From Pieris napi (lineage: Eukaryota > Arthropoda > Insecta > Lepidoptera > Pieridae): a stretch of 64,000 nucleotides of DNA. Below are positions 12,201 to 19,187 of the stretch, in pieces. The DNA lies in assembly GCF_905475465.1 (NCBI RefSeq), contig NC_062244.1, positions 11,712,001 to 11,776,000 on the forward strand. Direction: 5' to 3'. Made by a program: the position numbers and the translations under genes. Numbering within the stretch: the first letter of the stretch is position 1; every line of letters starts with the position of its first letter. Below the pieces are notes generated by a model that did not search any database, was not told the DNA's origin, and was given only the letters and a program-made list of their open reading frames with translations.

Positions 12201-14667
12201 CACTCCAAGCAATATCTACTAAGTAGCCCACTTTGTTTGCACTTAGATATGTGGATATTATTCTTACTTTTGGATACACTCTTAAAAAGAAATTTAGTAG
12301 TTAGTATAAATAGTATAAGTGTGTTGCTTTGTCACATCGTAATGATTATTTGTACATAAATGCAGACATCTGATTCTGAGACCGTGGGTTGAACACTGTA
12401 AGGAAGTGCACTAATCTATTTTATTTCAACAAGCTTGACTCAGAAAAAATAAACAATGAAAAATGTGTTCATGTCCCAGTATATACATAATTATTTAAGT
12501 TTAAGAAGTTCCATTATGAGCTGTTTTAAATTTTATACATAGAAGTAAATTATTATTTTGTTAAATACTACACTTACCGTATATTTTCATGTCTTCTTTT
12601 GTTTGGATTTTGTAAATATTTTGCTGAAATTATTTTAAACTAATATTTATTGCAAACTTAAGAGGCAAATACTTATACTGAAATTATACATTTAAAAAAA
12701 ATTATAAATTCAAATCCATTTTTCAGTTCAGATATATTAAGGAAATAAAAGGAAATAAACTTAGGAAATAAAAAATTTAAATTTGTTTAGCAGAAAAATC
12801 TAATTTGAATAACAATATATTCCAGCACCCAATAGTTATAGGTGTATCAAATTATTAACATGCAAGCATTGATATATAAAAAACCCAAGATGCACAGTCT
12901 CGAATACAAGTAACGCTCGAAAGTGTCCCGAAACACTATTTCTGTCATTTTCTATAACAGTATATGTTACAAGCATATATTATTGCAAAATCAATCTTAC
13001 GCGAATTGCTTAAAGTTGTTATTACAACGCAGTGTATACGTACTTAAAGCAATAAAATTTTACGACCGACCGTGGTCGGTAGGACAAGGTATTGAGTGGA
13101 GTCGAACATTACTTTTTTATTTACAACTATTTAACATAATTTTAAATTTATCCGACTTTTCGGGTGCTTTACAGCGTGCGTGGTCACGGTGACTAAAGAC
13201 AAAAGGTGTTGGATGTTAAATAGTTGGAAATTTATAATAATACATAACTTTAATCCGGTTAAAAAGTTTTTTCTTTAAATTAAAAAATAATTTGTTAGTA
13301 AATATATTTGTCAAAAACTACACACAAAAAAGTTCAAAAGTACATAAATTTATTTATAAAAAAAAAACACAAATAAATAACATCGACTCCACTTATTAGA
13401 TACGCGAGACTATTTGAAATGAGTGCACAATTTAGAATGTTGCGCTCATTTTTTGAGGAAGTTTTTTAGACGTTGATTGTGCATCTTGGGTTTTTTATAT
13501 ATCAATGCATGCAAGACATGTCATTAAAAAAATGTTTACCAACATATTCCATCTCTGAGTGGCCCAAAGCAATCTTCTCTCAACAGCCTGAACTGAACAT
13601 CTAAATAGTGTTCCACATTTGAATAAGTACCATGAATTATATTTGGCTGAATATTCACTAAAGGATCACCAAGTAGATCCTCTTTTGTAGGAAAGATTGA
13701 GATGTTTCTAAAACTATTTATGTCAAGCTTTTTATTTTTTGTGATAATTGTTTCATCACCCTGCAAGCAAAAATTTTAAAAATTATATTATAATGTTCTT
13801 GTAATTTTTATTGTTCAAATTCTAACCCATTATTTGTAAGAACTAAGTAAATCTTGTTACTCTGTTGTATTTAAAAGCTTCAATTGTCTCATACTATGAA
13901 ATTTAAATTTTATGAATAGTTAGGAGATTGTGTCTATGGACTCATGAATTGATTATTTTTAAAAATTATTCCCGTTAAAATCACAGAATAAGTACCTGAG
14001 ATATTGATAGTAGAATTTGTTCTTTCAATTCTAATATCTTTGTATAATAGTGTTCACCAATTCTTTCACTGTGTTCTTCTTGGACTCCTATAGCACTTGA
14101 TTCAGCAGTTTCAATTAAATCATTCAATAGACTTAAAAACTCATTTGAATAATCTCTGTAGTTAAAGATACCTTGAAATAACTCATAAACATTATTGTAA
14201 AATGATTCAACATCATCCCAAAACTGCATATTTAACCGTTTTTCAACTATTCTCACTAAAGGTAATTTAGCTAAGTAATCATGAAGTTGTGCTAAGAATG
14301 TTGACTCAAGAAACTTAGTTTTTAGCAAATAGCTAACTTTAGTTTTTTCACCACGCTCTAATGATTTGTATAAAGCTGCTAATATTTTGACAATCAAAAC
14401 AATGTAATCGTCCTTTAATTCGCTACTGAACAAAAGCCAAAAGCCAGGCCTATTGGCTAATTCTACGTTTAGAGAAGGCGGTTTCATAAAGGAAATGTCA
14501 AGAAGCCGTTTGAACCCAATAGGTTTCCTTTCAATATCTAAAGCTTTCTGAGGTTTGGAAATGGCAACTTCTTCTTCATCAGCGAATTGCGAGGAACTTG
14601 GTCTCGTCTCTTCTATAACGGTTCCATCAAACCAGTCAATTCTTAAAGATTTATTTCCATCAGTCAT
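143..14667 (-). CDS. ZNFX1: ZNFX1-like SF1 RNA helicase, 14 exons, no zinc-finger array
   Basis: Exons in order: 14667-13996, 13760-13544, 12623-12578, 12280-12046, 11540-11376, 10906-10061, 9578-9426, 8003-7856, 7503-7420, 6112-5838, 3798-3652, 2698-2524, 1573-1434, 205-143. Every junction is GT-AG and keeps frame, giving about 1121 residues. Visible motifs: Walker A GPPGTGKT (508-515), TNHALDQ (542-548), motif II VEEAAE (830-835), GDHKQLRPS (856-864), NYQGEE (1014-1019) and ICVALSRAKEG (1045-1055). This motif set and the EEAAEVLEAH wording are characteristic of ZNFX1, an RNA helicase. In mammals it senses viral dsRNA; in C. elegans ZNFX-1 acts in Z granules in inherited small-RNA silencing. 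Known vertebrate members continue for several hundred residues with NFX1-type zinc fingers; here the stop follows two Cys pairs. The exon 2 donor is weak. A role in RNA defence is inferred from the family only. Confidence 0.88.
447..790 (-). repeat. LINE-derived repeat, 3' end at left (intron 13)
   Basis: Shares long stretches with 25606-25986: AAAACGTTTACAAAATTCGC, the GGCCTTGTTCTGAGAAGAAC segment and the AGGTAGTCATT block. On the minus strand it ends in AATAAACGTATTTTGATT, typical of a retroposon 3' end. No reading frame survives. Confidence 0.7.
955..1155 (-). repeat. Retroposon 3'-end repeat (CCAGTTCTC family)
   Basis: Reverse-complement copy of the unit also at 6610-6790, 20085-20330 and 42405-42580. 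Hallmarks are AAAAGAGTGGCGGAGAGTTT, GAGAACTGGCAGTAAATGT and a GTTACCTA...TGA tail. It lies in intron 13 of the ZNFX1-like gene. Probably the 3' end of a LINE or of its nonautonomous partner. Confidence 0.7.
1434..1573 (-). CDS. ZNFX1: ZNFX1-like exon 13 (end of helicase core)
   Basis: The acceptor is TTGTTTTAG|GT and the donor AAA|GTAAGT. The split Gly joins motif VI to FYIFGNINVLSTASSIWQGI, then KLVSLNAIGQAFVVQCSSHG. This is the standard ZNFX1 ending of RecA2 (GNM..L...S.LW..I...L). It stops at CK, the point where the linker to the zinc-finger region normally starts. Confidence 0.9.
1900..2042. mobile_element. Palindromic MITE, 143 bp, intron 12
   Basis: Terminal inverted repeats of about 40 bp: GGCCTATTTACATTATCTTA at the left and TAAGATAATGTAAATCGGCC at the right, both continuing inward through TGTTTAGGAGAGTGCTTTAG. 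Flanks are TTAA on the left and TTAG on the right, which suggests but does not prove a TTAA target (piggyBac-like). It has no coding capacity. Confidence 0.75.
2524..2698 (-). CDS. ZNFX1: ZNFX1-like exon 12, motifs V and VI
   Basis: The acceptor is ATTTTGTAG|CTA and the donor GAAG|GTAATA. It encodes VRITVVDNYQGEESRIVILS (motif V), LVRSNRDGNIGFL, and NRICVALSRAKEG (motif VI with the arginine finger). Other members have QGEE-ND; here it is QGEESR. Confidence 0.93.
2745..3190 (+). pseudogene. LINE (RTE-type) reverse transcriptase C-terminus, broken
   Basis: Intron 11 contains a decayed plus-strand fragment reading CWALQRTNDSRINSVEIRAL, then RSMCGI and REHCGLKEDV, then in another frame GEVRSGR and IQDVLEKGQ. 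This is the post-RT tail common to insect RTE-like LINEs (RSMCG...R..CGLKEDV...). At least one frameshift and stop break it. Confidence 0.75.
3335..3480. repeat. Dispersed repeat shared with 33310-33430
   Basis: Contains GCGAACTTCTTTCGCCTTAA, TACCTTTTTAGTA and GGAACATTTTGCTA. These recur at 33310-33430 in the same order and strand with moderate divergence. Similar sequence is common in lepidopteran Helitron-like elements, but ends cannot be set here. It lies in intron 11. Confidence 0.5.
3652..3798 (-). CDS. ZNFX1: ZNFX1-like exon 11 (second RecA domain)
   Basis: The acceptor is CAAATTAG|GGC and the donor GAG|GTAGGA, 49 codons, phase 0. It encodes NTFEAQWSVALALYLRKM and DITILSTYTGQAALIKE. 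The ITIL-x-TYTGQ motif is motif-IV/Va-like in Upf1-type helicases and is a strong match to this family. The exon sits far from exon 10 because intron 10 is full of transposon debris. Confidence 0.9.
4167..4362. mobile_element. Head-to-head pair of GCCTTGCG-type MITE fragments
   Basis: Left part starts GCCCTGCGATTCTGTAACTC and runs to about 4273. After a loop of about 30 bp the same sequence returns inverted (about 4305-4360, TCAGAATGCCAAATCAT...). The family is seen complete at 50005-50167 and in part at 61590-61719 and 63281-63400. The pair forms a stem of about 55 bp and lies in intron 10. Confidence 0.75.
4376..4702. mobile_element. TIR element with GTATTCACTTTGATTA ends
   Basis: GTATTCACTTTGATTA at the left end returns inverted as TAATCAAAGTGAATAC at the right end. 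The interior is rich in GTGATTAGT repeats, in both orientations. Size about 327 bp, no coding frame. The target duplication is not clear because the left end abuts the neighbouring MITE pair. Confidence 0.55.
4747..5094. mobile_element. Foldback element copy 1 (near-perfect 137-bp arms)
   Basis: Left arm 4747-4883 and right arm 4957-5094 are inverted copies differing at only about two bases, near the tips (TATATGTTAACG against TATATGTCACCG inverted). A 73-bp loop separates them. The arm contains CTATCTCGCGAGAT and TTCGGTAGTT. Same family as 32035-32360 and 60246-60570. It is inserted in TATAT/ATATA sequence in intron 10. Superfamily not recognised. Confidence 0.85.
5462..5550 (-). repeat. tRNA-like SINE head fragment
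   Basis: Minus-strand TGGCCTAGTGGCTTCAACGA (box A) and GGTTCGATTCCCGG (box B) at tRNA spacing. It differs from the main SINE family in the sequence between the boxes, and no SINE body follows, so it is a different or truncated SINE. A functional tRNA is unlikely because no cloverleaf closes. Confidence 0.45.
5838..6112 (-). CDS. ZNFX1: ZNFX1-like exon 10, motifs III and IV
   Basis: The acceptor is TTGTTTATAG|GT and the donor GAG|GTATGT. It encodes (G)DHKQLRPS (motif III), NLEISLFERMI, and TQRRMCPKFVELLVP. That last motif reads QHRMCP in other family members, so His is replaced by Arg. It ends in a region matching the start of the second RecA domain. Confidence 0.95.
6183..6229. repeat. Perfect 47-bp palindrome
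   Basis: Arms of 23 bp (TATATTTAATGATAATATTG then TTA) around one central A, with no mismatch. A second inverted pair surrounds the region to the right (about 6249-6286 against 6389-6423, AATTAAAATTAAATATAGTC and its inverse). This suggests a small foldback insertion in intron 9. Confidence 0.7.
6610..6790 (-). repeat. Retroposon 3'-end repeat (CCAGTTCTC family)
   Basis: Minus-strand copy of the unit also at 955-1155, 20085-20330 and 42405-42580. It shows GACTTGCGAACTGGTAGTAA, AAGAGTGGCGGAGAGTTT and a tail ATATGAATCAAG. Intron 9 of the ZNFX1-like gene. Confidence 0.65.
7420..7503 (-). CDS. ZNFX1: ZNFX1-like exon 9, motif II (Walker B)
   Basis: An 84-nt exon with acceptor TTGATTTTAG|TT and donor ATTG|GTAAGA. 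It reads IVEEAAEVLEAHIVASL then TTRCQHLILI. EEAA is the Mg-ATP-coordinating Walker B motif in its ZNFX1 form (EEAA rather than DEAA). The split Val and split Gly codons agree with exons 8 and 10. Confidence 0.95.
7728..7812 (+). repeat. LINE 3'-end fragment (GGCGGC...CATGGGC tail)
   Basis: Plus-strand tail with GTGTCCATGGGCGGCGGCAC, CACCTAACGTCAG and CTCCTGCCTGTTTACCCCTG. This is the 3' end of the LINE family whose longer copies lie at 32440-32722 and 55790-56262. It ends about 45 bp from the donor of ZNFX1 exon 8. Confidence 0.65.
7856..8003 (-). CDS. ZNFX1: ZNFX1-like exon 8 (TTT-x-AAR motif)
   Basis: This short exon (49 codons plus 1 nt) has acceptor ATTAACAG|GAC and donor ATTG|GTAAAC. 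It encodes a linker helix and the motif VRVVGVTTTFAARRHDLM, followed by FSPI, which joins VIVEEAAE in exon 9. Family members usually have TTTGAA; here the Gly is Phe. The reading phase fits both neighbours exactly. Confidence 0.85.
8051..8506 (+). mobile_element. TIR element with GAAGTGAAACTTCTTT ends (copy 1)
   Basis: Starts GAAGTGAAACTTCTTT and ends AAAGAAGTTTCACTTC, exact inverses. The interior is AT-rich and noncoding: CACGAAGATGTGCAGC, TTTTTGTCGAAGAAAAGG and AATAATTTATTGAAATCTC. Related copies are at 17603-18002 (ends only), 41000-41420 and, inverted, 59297-59736. It lies in intron 7. Confidence 0.75.
8711..8819. mobile_element. Short TACAGTG-ended MITE (109 bp)
   Basis: Begins TACAGTGGATTTAA and ends AAATTCACTGTA, with GTAGCGACC and TATAGCGGCG inside. 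TACAGTG ends on a TA target are typical of Tc1/mariner-type MITEs. Intron 7 of the ZNFX1-like gene. Confidence 0.55.
8990..9397. mobile_element. TACAGTGTAAACTC-ended MITE, expanded copy
   Basis: Left TACAGTGTAAACTCTTTATG and right ATAAAGAGTTTACACTGTA are near-perfect inverses. The same ends bound only 154 bp at 10955-11108, so this copy carries about 250 bp of extra interior sequence, perhaps a nested insertion. It includes a TA run at 9281-9300. Tc1/mariner-like by its ends. Confidence 0.7.
9426..9578 (-). CDS. ZNFX1: ZNFX1-like exon 7 (residues 728-778)
   Basis: The acceptor is ATATTTACAG|AAA and the donor TTG|GTAAGT, 51 codons, phase 0. It carries LSIDERWDVYFYVVDLL, in place of the L-x-x-x-x-RW-x-LY-x-x-W segment in the helicase insert of ZNFX1 proteins. 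The sequence is Lys-rich. Confidence 0.85.
9606..9857 (-). pseudogene. LINE ORF2 C-terminus fragment, antisense in intron 6
   Basis: The minus strand corresponds to the LINE tail ...TTMWNQLP...FP...LG.FKKR.YQFLK... with decay. Plus-strand hallmarks are TGGTACGCTCTTTTCTTGAA, GTAGCTGGTTCCACATAGTG and CGTCGAGGTGATAC. Same family as 28150-28460, 32440-32722 and 55790-56262. A short duplicated GACGGAC piece is seen near 9735. Confidence 0.7.
10061..10906 (-). CDS. ZNFX1: ZNFX1-like exon 6, ATP-binding half of RecA1 (Walker A)
   Basis: The longest exon, 282 codons, phase 0 on both sides (acceptor TTTGTTTACAG|CCA, donor AAG|GTATAA). It holds the Q-motif-like DLDQSQMEAY, Walker A AVIQGPPGTGKT and LIICYTNHALDQFLEGIL. 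A coiled, acidic insertion follows (about residues 590-727), typical of the large insert of Upf1-like SF1 helicases. The catalytic Lys and Thr of GKT are present. Confidence 0.95.
10955..11108. mobile_element. TACAGTGTA-ended MITE, short copy (154 bp)
   Basis: TACAGTGTAGACTCTTTATA at the left, TATAAAGAGTTTACACTGTA at the right. Interior has CGTTATAACG and ATAACGAATAAAAATGCTCT. Second copy of the family at 8990-9397. It sits just upstream of exon 6 (intron 5 of the ZNFX1-like gene), starting about 50 bp from the acceptor. Confidence 0.75.
11186..11300 (-). repeat. LINE 3'-end fragment, antisense (intron 5)
   Basis: Shows GGGGCAAACAGGCAGGAGGC, CACATAATGTTAAGTGATA and GCAAGTGCGTTGCTGGCCTT. These are the extreme 3' sequence of the LINE family at 56375-56645 in the same orientation. 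Confidence 0.7.
11376..11540 (-). CDS. ZNFX1: ZNFX1-like exon 5 (residues 391-445)
   Basis: The acceptor is TGTTTTCAG|ATT and the donor CAG|GTACGT, phase 0 on both sides. It contains VESEVFFEPYHRVLKVLQ and ends DEFPMKNYIVDIQ. This matches the segment just before the ATP-binding domain in ZNFX1 proteins (ES-x-x-FFE-x-Y-x-x-VL, then a P-x-x-x-YIV motif). Confidence 0.88.
12046..12280 (-). CDS. ZNFX1: ZNFX1-like exon 4 (residues 312-390)
   Basis: The acceptor is TTTTTAAG|A and the donor TTAT|GTAAGT, phase 0 out. It encodes VYPKVRII, then a hydrophobic stretch and the motif KQLMFGSLLLFTSDNF. That motif is a conserved part of the pre-helicase beta-rich region in ZNFX1 proteins (usually K-x-L-x-x-GSLL-x-x-S-x-DNF). 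Confidence 0.85.
12578..12623 (-). CDS. ZNFX1: ZNFX1-like exon 3 (46-nt micro-exon)
   Basis: The acceptor is AATTTCAG and the donor ACG|GTAAGTG. In the frame that joins both neighbours it reads KYLQNPNKRRHENI, then a split Arg leading into VYPKVRII of exon 4. The basic KRRHEN stretch followed by VYPKVR is in the expected position for ZNFX1 proteins. The other frames either break the join or stop. Confidence 0.75.
12861..13513. mobile_element. TIR element (653 bp) beside the exon 2 donor
   Basis: Left end GCATTGATATATAAAAAACC continuing CAAGATGCACA; right end is the exact inverse, flanked by TGCAAG/TGCATGCA. The interior has a block (13096-13280) that recurs, partly inverted, at 33715-33845: CACCGTGACCACGCACGCTG and ATAATACATAACTT. 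It fills most of intron 2. The right tip is about 27 bp from the splice donor of exon 2. No coding frame. Confidence 0.75.
13544..13760 (-). CDS. ZNFX1: ZNFX1-like exon 2 (residues 225-296, weak donor)
   Basis: The acceptor is TTGCTTGCAG|GGT. The exon carries the family motif FRLLREDCFGPLRDGI, which lies ahead of the helicase core. Frame with exon 3 requires the donor at T|GTTGGT (exon end 13544). A better-looking donor, G|GTAAAC, sits 4 nt downstream (exon end 13540), but using it would hit TGA at the end of exon 3. Confidence 0.75.
13996..14667 (-). CDS. ZNFX1: ZNFX1-like exon 1 (start codon, residues 1-224)
   Basis: This exon opens with ATG at 14667 and runs 224 codons to a CAG|GTACTT donor, phase 0. 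It is acidic near the N terminus and then mostly helical. No named domain is obvious; it fits the poorly conserved helical region ahead of the helicase core in ZNFX1 proteins. The ATG is preceded by A-rich sequence (AAAATC), and an in-frame upstream ATG was not found. Confidence 0.85.
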
Positions 14668-15384
14668 GATTTTGAATTTTTTATACTGTTGTCTATAATT
14701 AGTTTCGTAGATGAAATGTATACGTAAATTACTTCAAACTTTTTAAAAACTCTTCTTAACTCCGACAAGATATAATAAAGTATAAATTTATTGTTTATGT
14801 GTCAATGTCTCAAATGTCAATTGTGTCATGAGTCATCTGCGTTTATCTCGGTTCATCGGTTGACGTTTTGTACTTTTTTTGTAATATTTTGACAACTGAT
14901 AAGCTGACTGCTTACAGGTGAGGGCTGACACTTGACACGTATTGGATAACACTCGTAGACAATGCCCACTTCCCATAACTAGTATAGAATATAGATAATA
15001 AACCACCTAGTAGTACATCGGATCTTTTCAAACTAGTAATAATAATATGTACTTCTGCATAAACTAGTATAATAATACTAGTGATTGATAGTGTGATAAT
15101 ATTTTTATATAATAATGTATTATATATTAATTTTTTTTATATAAAATATAAGACCGTATACAAGTAAGTGTTCTTGTATTCTTTTTAGTTGGCTAAATAT
15201 GGATCGTTTTTATACTGAATATGAAAAAAACTATTGTGTAACAATATTAACAAATATTTTGTAATACAGCGAGACCCTGTCCAGGCCCACTTTTTGAATT
15301 TAGTCTTTTCAGGTTCTAGATAGACCTTTGTAAAAAAGTTTTAAGCAAATAATATGCTATACTATAATATAGTGATTTTTTTCT
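14668..15384. other. Upstream region of the ZNFX1-like gene, no gene seen
   Basis: AT-rich sequence ahead of the minus-strand ATG. A TATAAAA-like string lies only about 15-20 bp upstream of the start codon, too close to be a standard TATA box. Short CTAGTAATAATA-type repeats occur around 14975-15085. No reading frame or clear element was found; the promoter must lie here but cannot be placed. Confidence 0.4.
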
Positions 15385-15565
15385 TCGTTCAATACGCTCA
15401 AGTGGAAGGAGGTTTTCACTGCGAAGCGGGATCCAGAGGTGAGAACAGTATTCCATGTGGGCCCGAAGTGTATAAGTGTGAAGTACCGTTTCGCGTCGCT
15501 GAGCACACCAAGCTTCTTACACGCTAATTTAGGCTTCCCTTCCCAATGACCGCAAAACTTACCTA
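15385..15565 (-). pseudogene. LINE RT fragment (KKLGVLSDAKRYFT), antisense
   Basis: The minus strand reads CKKLGVLSDAKRYFT, then (after a frameshift) RPHMEYCSHLW-like sequence and NLLPLERIE. This is the region just before the LDRIQ segment seen at 55790-56262, so it is the same LINE family. Frameshifts break it. Confidence 0.65.
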
Positions 15566-16106
15566 ATTGATAATTAAAAATTATTTCACAGGTAATTTAC
15601 TGAAAAATGTAACAAATATATACCTATGTTTTGCAAAATAAATGTAGCAAGACCAAACTACGAATGAATTAATGTTATTTTACATAACAATGTTTGAGAC
15701 AAATTCGTTTCAGAAGAACCCTCGATTGCAAAGAAAGGTTCATTAATAGCGAAATGGACAATTTCCTTATTCATCGATGTTTGAATAATAGAAAGGAACC
15801 CTTAAACTCTTTTCGTAAATTCGTTGGCAATGTGCCATCGGAAAGTGTCCATTTGGCGCTTTATAATTCACATTTGGTAATGAAAATACGCTTCTCTCCA
15901 CATGTTGTTTTATAAACCAAAATTGTTTTATTTGTATGAACGTCTTATATTATTCCATATATACATTAATATAATTTCGTTAGAACTATTTTGAATTCTT
16001 TTTAGAAACACGACAAATTGGGAGAAGTCTTTAGAATAATTCTACTTATTGAATAAATGTGTGAGAAATGAATATAATTTTGTGGAGATTTTTATAAGAA
16101 AACATG

Positions 16107-16976
16107 TATAGTGCTTTTCATGAAAGAAGTCCCGCGGTGATTTTTGGAACTAAATTTGACAGGTCGGCAATGTTGTCATTCGTCGATGTTATCGAGTTCG
16201 TTTGTTGTGGTAGATTTTTGTGAATTTTTAACTAGCTTAGTGCATTTTAAAGATTGATTACAATGCCGAACGTTGTAAAAAGTTCGGCTCGAGAAATGAT
16301 ATTAAAGGTGAAAGAGTTCTGTGAAGCGGGACATAAGAATCAAGGTGTTTTAATACCACTAAACAATGTTCGGAAGAGAGTTGGCGCCATAACGGGTACT
16401 TTTTAGAGTTGCCATTTAATAATTTTTTGCTGTATTGATGGGACTTTTATGATATAAATTCGTTTTTGCGACAAAATTGAATAAATACATAACGTGATGA
16501 AACTAGGTAACTGAAATTAAAATATATACTTATTACATATTACATAAGCATTATAAACTTATAGTTACTATTATTTTTAATTGTTCATAATTTAATTGCA
16601 GGTGTGTCAGAGAAAACTGTAACAAGAATTATAAACGAAGGTAAGTATAATAGCGGCGTGTTCTTCGAAAAAAATTGTAACCCAACATTGTTATGCAATA
16701 AAACTCTGAATAAAAAATTGTATTGCTTTTCTTTACCCTATTTTCTTTCTTCTCCCTGTAAGTAGGTAGAACACCGCTAGTATAAGTAAATAAAAATATA
16801 CTTTTTACATAACAGAAATATTGTTTCATCGAAGTATGCAGAAAATAATATTATTTGATAAATTACATCTGCTAAATGTAAATAAAATAGGTAAATTTTT
16901 TACTCATAAATGGCAGCATTACGTTATGCGATTGCAGCGCCGCGTCTAGGGGACTTCTTTCATGAAAAGGACTATA
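16107..16976 (+). mobile_element. Tc1-like DNA transposon remnant with TATAGT ends
   Basis: Left TIR TATAGTGCTTTTCATGAAAG continuing AAGTCCC; the right TIR is its inverse with one mismatch, giving TA flanks. The element (about 870 bp) carries the start of a transposase-like protein in two exons (16263-16395 and 16602-16640) but lacks the catalytic part, so it is internally deleted. Confidence 0.8.
16263..16640 (+). pseudogene. Transposase N-terminal helix-turn-helix, two exons, truncated
   Basis: Exon 1 (16263-16395) starts MPNVVKSSAREMILKVKEFC and ends RKRVGAIT; the donor is ACGG|GTACTT. Exon 2 (16602-16640) after TTGCAG reads GVSEKTVTRIINE and ends in GAAG|GTAAGT. V-x-x-RV-x-x-x-TGVSE-x-TV-x-RI is the helix-turn-helix of a transposase-derived family common in insects. 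No DDE domain remains before the right TIR. It encodes about 57 residues at most. Confidence 0.7.
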
Positions 16977-17602
16977 CCTACCTATTCAAGAAGGGTCCAA
17001 ATACTCCAGGTGTATTCTATACTTAGTTTTGTAAGAATATTTCGTGATTTTATTTTTCACTATAAAATTAGCTAATTATTTTTTTAAATTCGACGGTGTA
17101 TAAAATGGCCTTCGTAAATACCGAGATAAAATTTGGCGCGAAGTTCATCTAAGTGATTTCATAGTTTAATTAATTGGCGACTAAAATGTGAATACTGTCG
17201 CCCGCCTTTTCCTGAATCCTTTAATCAAGTTTCTTGTAGGGTTTAATGACGAATTAATACAAGCAAAGAGGTGATGTACAGTTTTATGACATGAATCTAG
17301 GTTCAAATTTTAATCTACTTAAATCAATTTAGGGCATTGAGAACAGTGTTCAGGATAAAATTTATCTTATAGTATTCTGTGGAAGTTTTAATACTTAACG
17401 AATACGTATTTCAAGCTGTGACGTTGATTTAGTGTTTAACAAAAGGTCCGATCCCCAATGATTTGATTCTAGACCCTTACTTTTCCCTTGTGAGTTGTTT
17501 TCAAGTTACATGTGTACGAGGCGGAAAATCTATCAACAAACCTTTTTTATAGGTTTACTGCCGCCGCGGCCATTTTGTGCAGTTACAATGTAATTTATTT
17601 TT

Positions 17603-18002
17603 GAAGTGAAACTTCTTTATCGGGGTTGGAAAAAAATTTAGTGTAACATTTTTCGGTTACGCGTCACATGTTTCGGTTACGCGTCACATTTGACCGTTAC
17701 GCGCGTCTTTTTCTCGTCCCTACCACGGTTGATTCGAAGAGATTCTAAACCATTAATAACAAAAATTTATAATAACTATAACAATGATACTAAAAATTAT
17801 ATTACAATTTATGAAATTCTGTAATAATCTTAGTGGTAATAAGGTAAAATGAAATAATTGTATTATTTGTATTCAAGTCTGTGATATTAAAAGCCTTTTG
17901 TTAAACTTTATCTAATTTAACTTTATTTAACCAATTTCTGTAAAGTTAGTTGCATATAGATAATTTTTCGAAAAATAAGGTCATAAAGAAGTTTCACTTC
18001 TA
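17603..18002 (+). mobile_element. TIR element with GAAGTGAAACTTCTTT ends (copy 2)
   Basis: GAAGTGAAACTTCTTT at the left, AAAGAAGTTTCACTTC at the right. The interior differs from copy 1 and holds the direct repeat TTTCGGTTACGCGTCACAT twice (about 17650-17690). Just outside the right end is GTGTGTACACTAGTACACGC; copy 1 has a similar flank, so this part may belong to the element. Confidence 0.65.
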
Positions 18003-18039
18003 ACGTGTGTACACTAGTACACGCACATTTTTTTTTGTA

Positions 18040-19185
18040 TAAATGTATTGGCACTAAACCCAACTAAAGAAACTAACATAATTAAACCTCATTGCAAATT
18101 GCCCTTGTAAAGGATTTTCTTTGATTTGACTACACCGCTTATTTCTCAGGATATTCTGGAAAATTTGTTGGATTATATTTACTGAATACTTTATGATTTT
18201 CGTAAATTAAGCTGGGTTAAGTTACTTGATAGTATCTGTGGCACGCTGGTGAAAGTGATATATCATAGATACTAGAAAAAAAATATGAGACTCGTTGTAT
18301 TTTCTGTTTTTGTGCATATTTGGTGAAGTGTACGATGTAAAAAGATTTGTACATTTGTATAATGAATAAACTCAAAACTACTAGACCGATTTCAAAAGTT
18401 CTTCCACTATTAAAATGCTATTATTTCTGTCAGTTCAGACTAACTGTTCAAAGCTGGGATAGGCCGCTAGATTTTTTTATAAAATTTTAGTAATCCATAT
18501 TAGTACCTGTATTTCTAATTACCACAAAAAATTATATATATACAATATATTACTTAAATAAAACCAAAGATATAAATGCAAGCTACCAATATACCTCTAC
18601 GCAATATTTAAGAGATTTTATTTAAACTTAGCAGAGATGCTGACAGATATTGATGCGAAAGTGGTGGCCAAAAAAGAAACACGGTTTTAATGGAAGTTAA
18701 CTTGACAAATTTGCAAGGGATTCGATATGAATGCTATAAATCTTTGTCGACATCTTGACAGGAACGGATAAGGAATTCAATTTAATTTGTATTTCACTTT
18801 GATGGATCTACTTCGAGGCGTTTAGCACTTAGTTAAAAGATGGCCCTTCATAATGTTAGTGTATAAATGTATGTATTGTTATTGTTTATACAAAAGTTTT
18901 ATTATATATTTAAGTAACATTTAAACTTAGGTTTACATGTTACTTATTTTTTTTAAATTTTTTTTTTAATAAATATATTTATTTAATAAAATATATAAAA
19001 AATAAAATATTTTAATATAAGTTTATTAACTTATAACCGAACTAAATATTTTTTTTCTAGAAAGTTCCCTCGTTGCTTCAGATTCGCTGGAAGAGATACC
19101 TTATTGTCGTAATAATTTCCGATTATTTTATGGATAATTATGTTTTATATCAACATATTTTTATATACACGACACCAACATCGTC
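18040..19185. other. No gene seen; AT-rich intergenic sequence
   Basis: Nothing codes here. A stretch near 18355-18425 (CTCAAAACTACTAGACCGAT) resembles the conserved first part of lepidopteran Helitron-like elements, but no ends could be set. 18900-19030 is extremely AT-rich. Confidence 0.4.
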
Positions 19186-19187
19186 CA

